Assembly: GCA_037178675.1 (NCBI GenBank)
Contig: JAYMGJ010000206.1
Location: forward strand, 1-64,000
DNA length: 64,000 bases
Source: Scleroderma bovista
Lineage: Eukaryota > Basidiomycota > Agaricomycetes > Boletales > Sclerodermataceae
Reading direction: 5' to 3'
Under the pieces are notes generated by a model that saw only the letters and a list, made by a program, of their open reading frames with translations, did no database searches and had not been told where the DNA came from. Below are positions 63,396 through 64,000 of this stretch, one piece after another. Made by a program: the position numbers and the translations under genes. Each line of letters opens with the position of its first letter. The stretch's first letter is position 1.

Positions 63396-63817
63396 TCACA
63401 CGAGGCTCGTAAGGAGCTCAGCCACATGTTGGGGACCCTCCCAACCAACGGAGGAGGATCCGTCAAAATGCTCGCGAAGAAGGCCAATCCCTCTTTGGAA
63501 TTTGCGGAAAGCCTCCAAGTCTAGTGGGATCTACGAGATATATTCATTCGTGCAAAGAAACCATATCAAAAGACCGTGTGAATTCATTTAAACTGGTGCC
63601 AAGGGTGGAACGGATCAGATGTAGCGGAGTTGCCAGACGGAGCAGTGTCGGATGGAGCAGTGTCGGACGGAGCAGTGTTGGATGGGGTCGTGGACTGCAC
63701 CTCGGGATGTTTGCTCCTCCCGTGGTTGCACTCCCAGCAGTGGGCAGGGTCGCCGTCCTTCGCCATAAAACGCTCACAGTCACAGTTCCCCTCACCTCCC
63801 CTGCAGAACTCCGGCAT
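63396..63817 (-). CDS. Small Cys/His-containing protein, possibly 5'-incomplete
   Basis: On the minus strand GGEGNCDCERFMAKDGDPAH leads into CWECNHGRSKHPEV, a compact Cys/His pattern (CDC...CWEC..H....H) that may bind zinc. A PSDTA repeat follows (SNTAPSDTAPSDTAPSG), then an intron at about 63531-63586, then a conserved-looking helix EAFRKFQRGIGLLREHFDGS and the stop at 63396-63398. I took the ATG at 63817. An AG directly before GGEGNC suggests that the true gene may start further upstream, towards or beyond the window end. Family not recognised. Confidence 0.5.
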
Positions 63818-63820
63818 CAT

Positions 63821-64000
63821 AAGGTAGAGGGGAATGACCAGTCAGATTAGAAAGACGAGGGCTTTTTATGGAGGCATTATCATAGTCAATACAAGTAAAA
63901 AGATAAAGCCAGTAATGACTGACACCACAGGCGTGCCCGAGAATACCAAATTGAATCGGCCAAAGAAATCTCTACGTATTTTTGTGCACGGCGTCCAACA
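63821..64000. other. Window end, no feature recognised
   Basis: No supported coding sequence; possible upstream part of the 63396-63817 gene. Confidence 0.3.

Overview
This is a basidiomycete nuclear window, most likely from a mushroom-forming Agaricomycete. The genes have many introns of about 45-65 bp with GT...AG ends. Two cytochrome P450s and MATE transporters are of the kind common in mushrooms. The transposons include a KDZ (Kyakuja-Dileera-Zisupton) element with a Ulp1-like protease domain, which is typical of Agaricomycetes. No CRISPR, operon or bacterial signal is present.

Left third (1-29.3 kb): a metabolic/detoxification patch of MATE and P450 genes, split by a large pile of transposons. 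A MATE 3' end (1-645, +) faces an apparently intact P450 (1390-3541, -). A second MATE copy (23711-25440, +) is a pseudogene, and a second P450 (27184-29252, +) looks intact. Between the divergent start codons of the first P450 and the MATE pseudogene lies a five-level nest. A TA-flanked inverted-repeat element (3707-23458) holds a Tigger/pogo-type DNA transposon (4288-22309). That transposase gene is cut by a gag-only Copia element (5063-20499), which is cut by a chromodomain Gypsy element (7644-19741). The Gypsy pol is cut twice by the same 2099-bp LTR-like sequence in opposite orientations (10466-12564 and 13731-15829). The Gypsy element also carries an antisense, intron-containing gene for a Zn(II)2Cys6 protein.

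Middle (29.4-45.1 kb): conserved housekeeping genes, NDUFB9 and RRN3, divergent over 144 bp. They are followed by an uncharacterised gene, a tandem pair of multi-pass membrane protein paralogs, and a tandem array of three proteins that join a long N-terminal coiled coil to a GTPase domain resembling the animal immunity-related GTPases (IRG). These three are the best candidates for an undescribed system.

Right third (45.5-64 kb): a scrambled P-type Ca2+-ATPase pseudogene bracketed by inverted copies of a GC-rich repeat. Next comes a multi-gene KDZ transposon with a transposase-Ulp1 fusion, two accessory genes read from the other strand and a long repeat-rich accessory gene, ending in a 102/103-bp satellite. 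Last is a small Cys-rich gene at the window edge. Gene functions rest on motif reading only; no database search was run.
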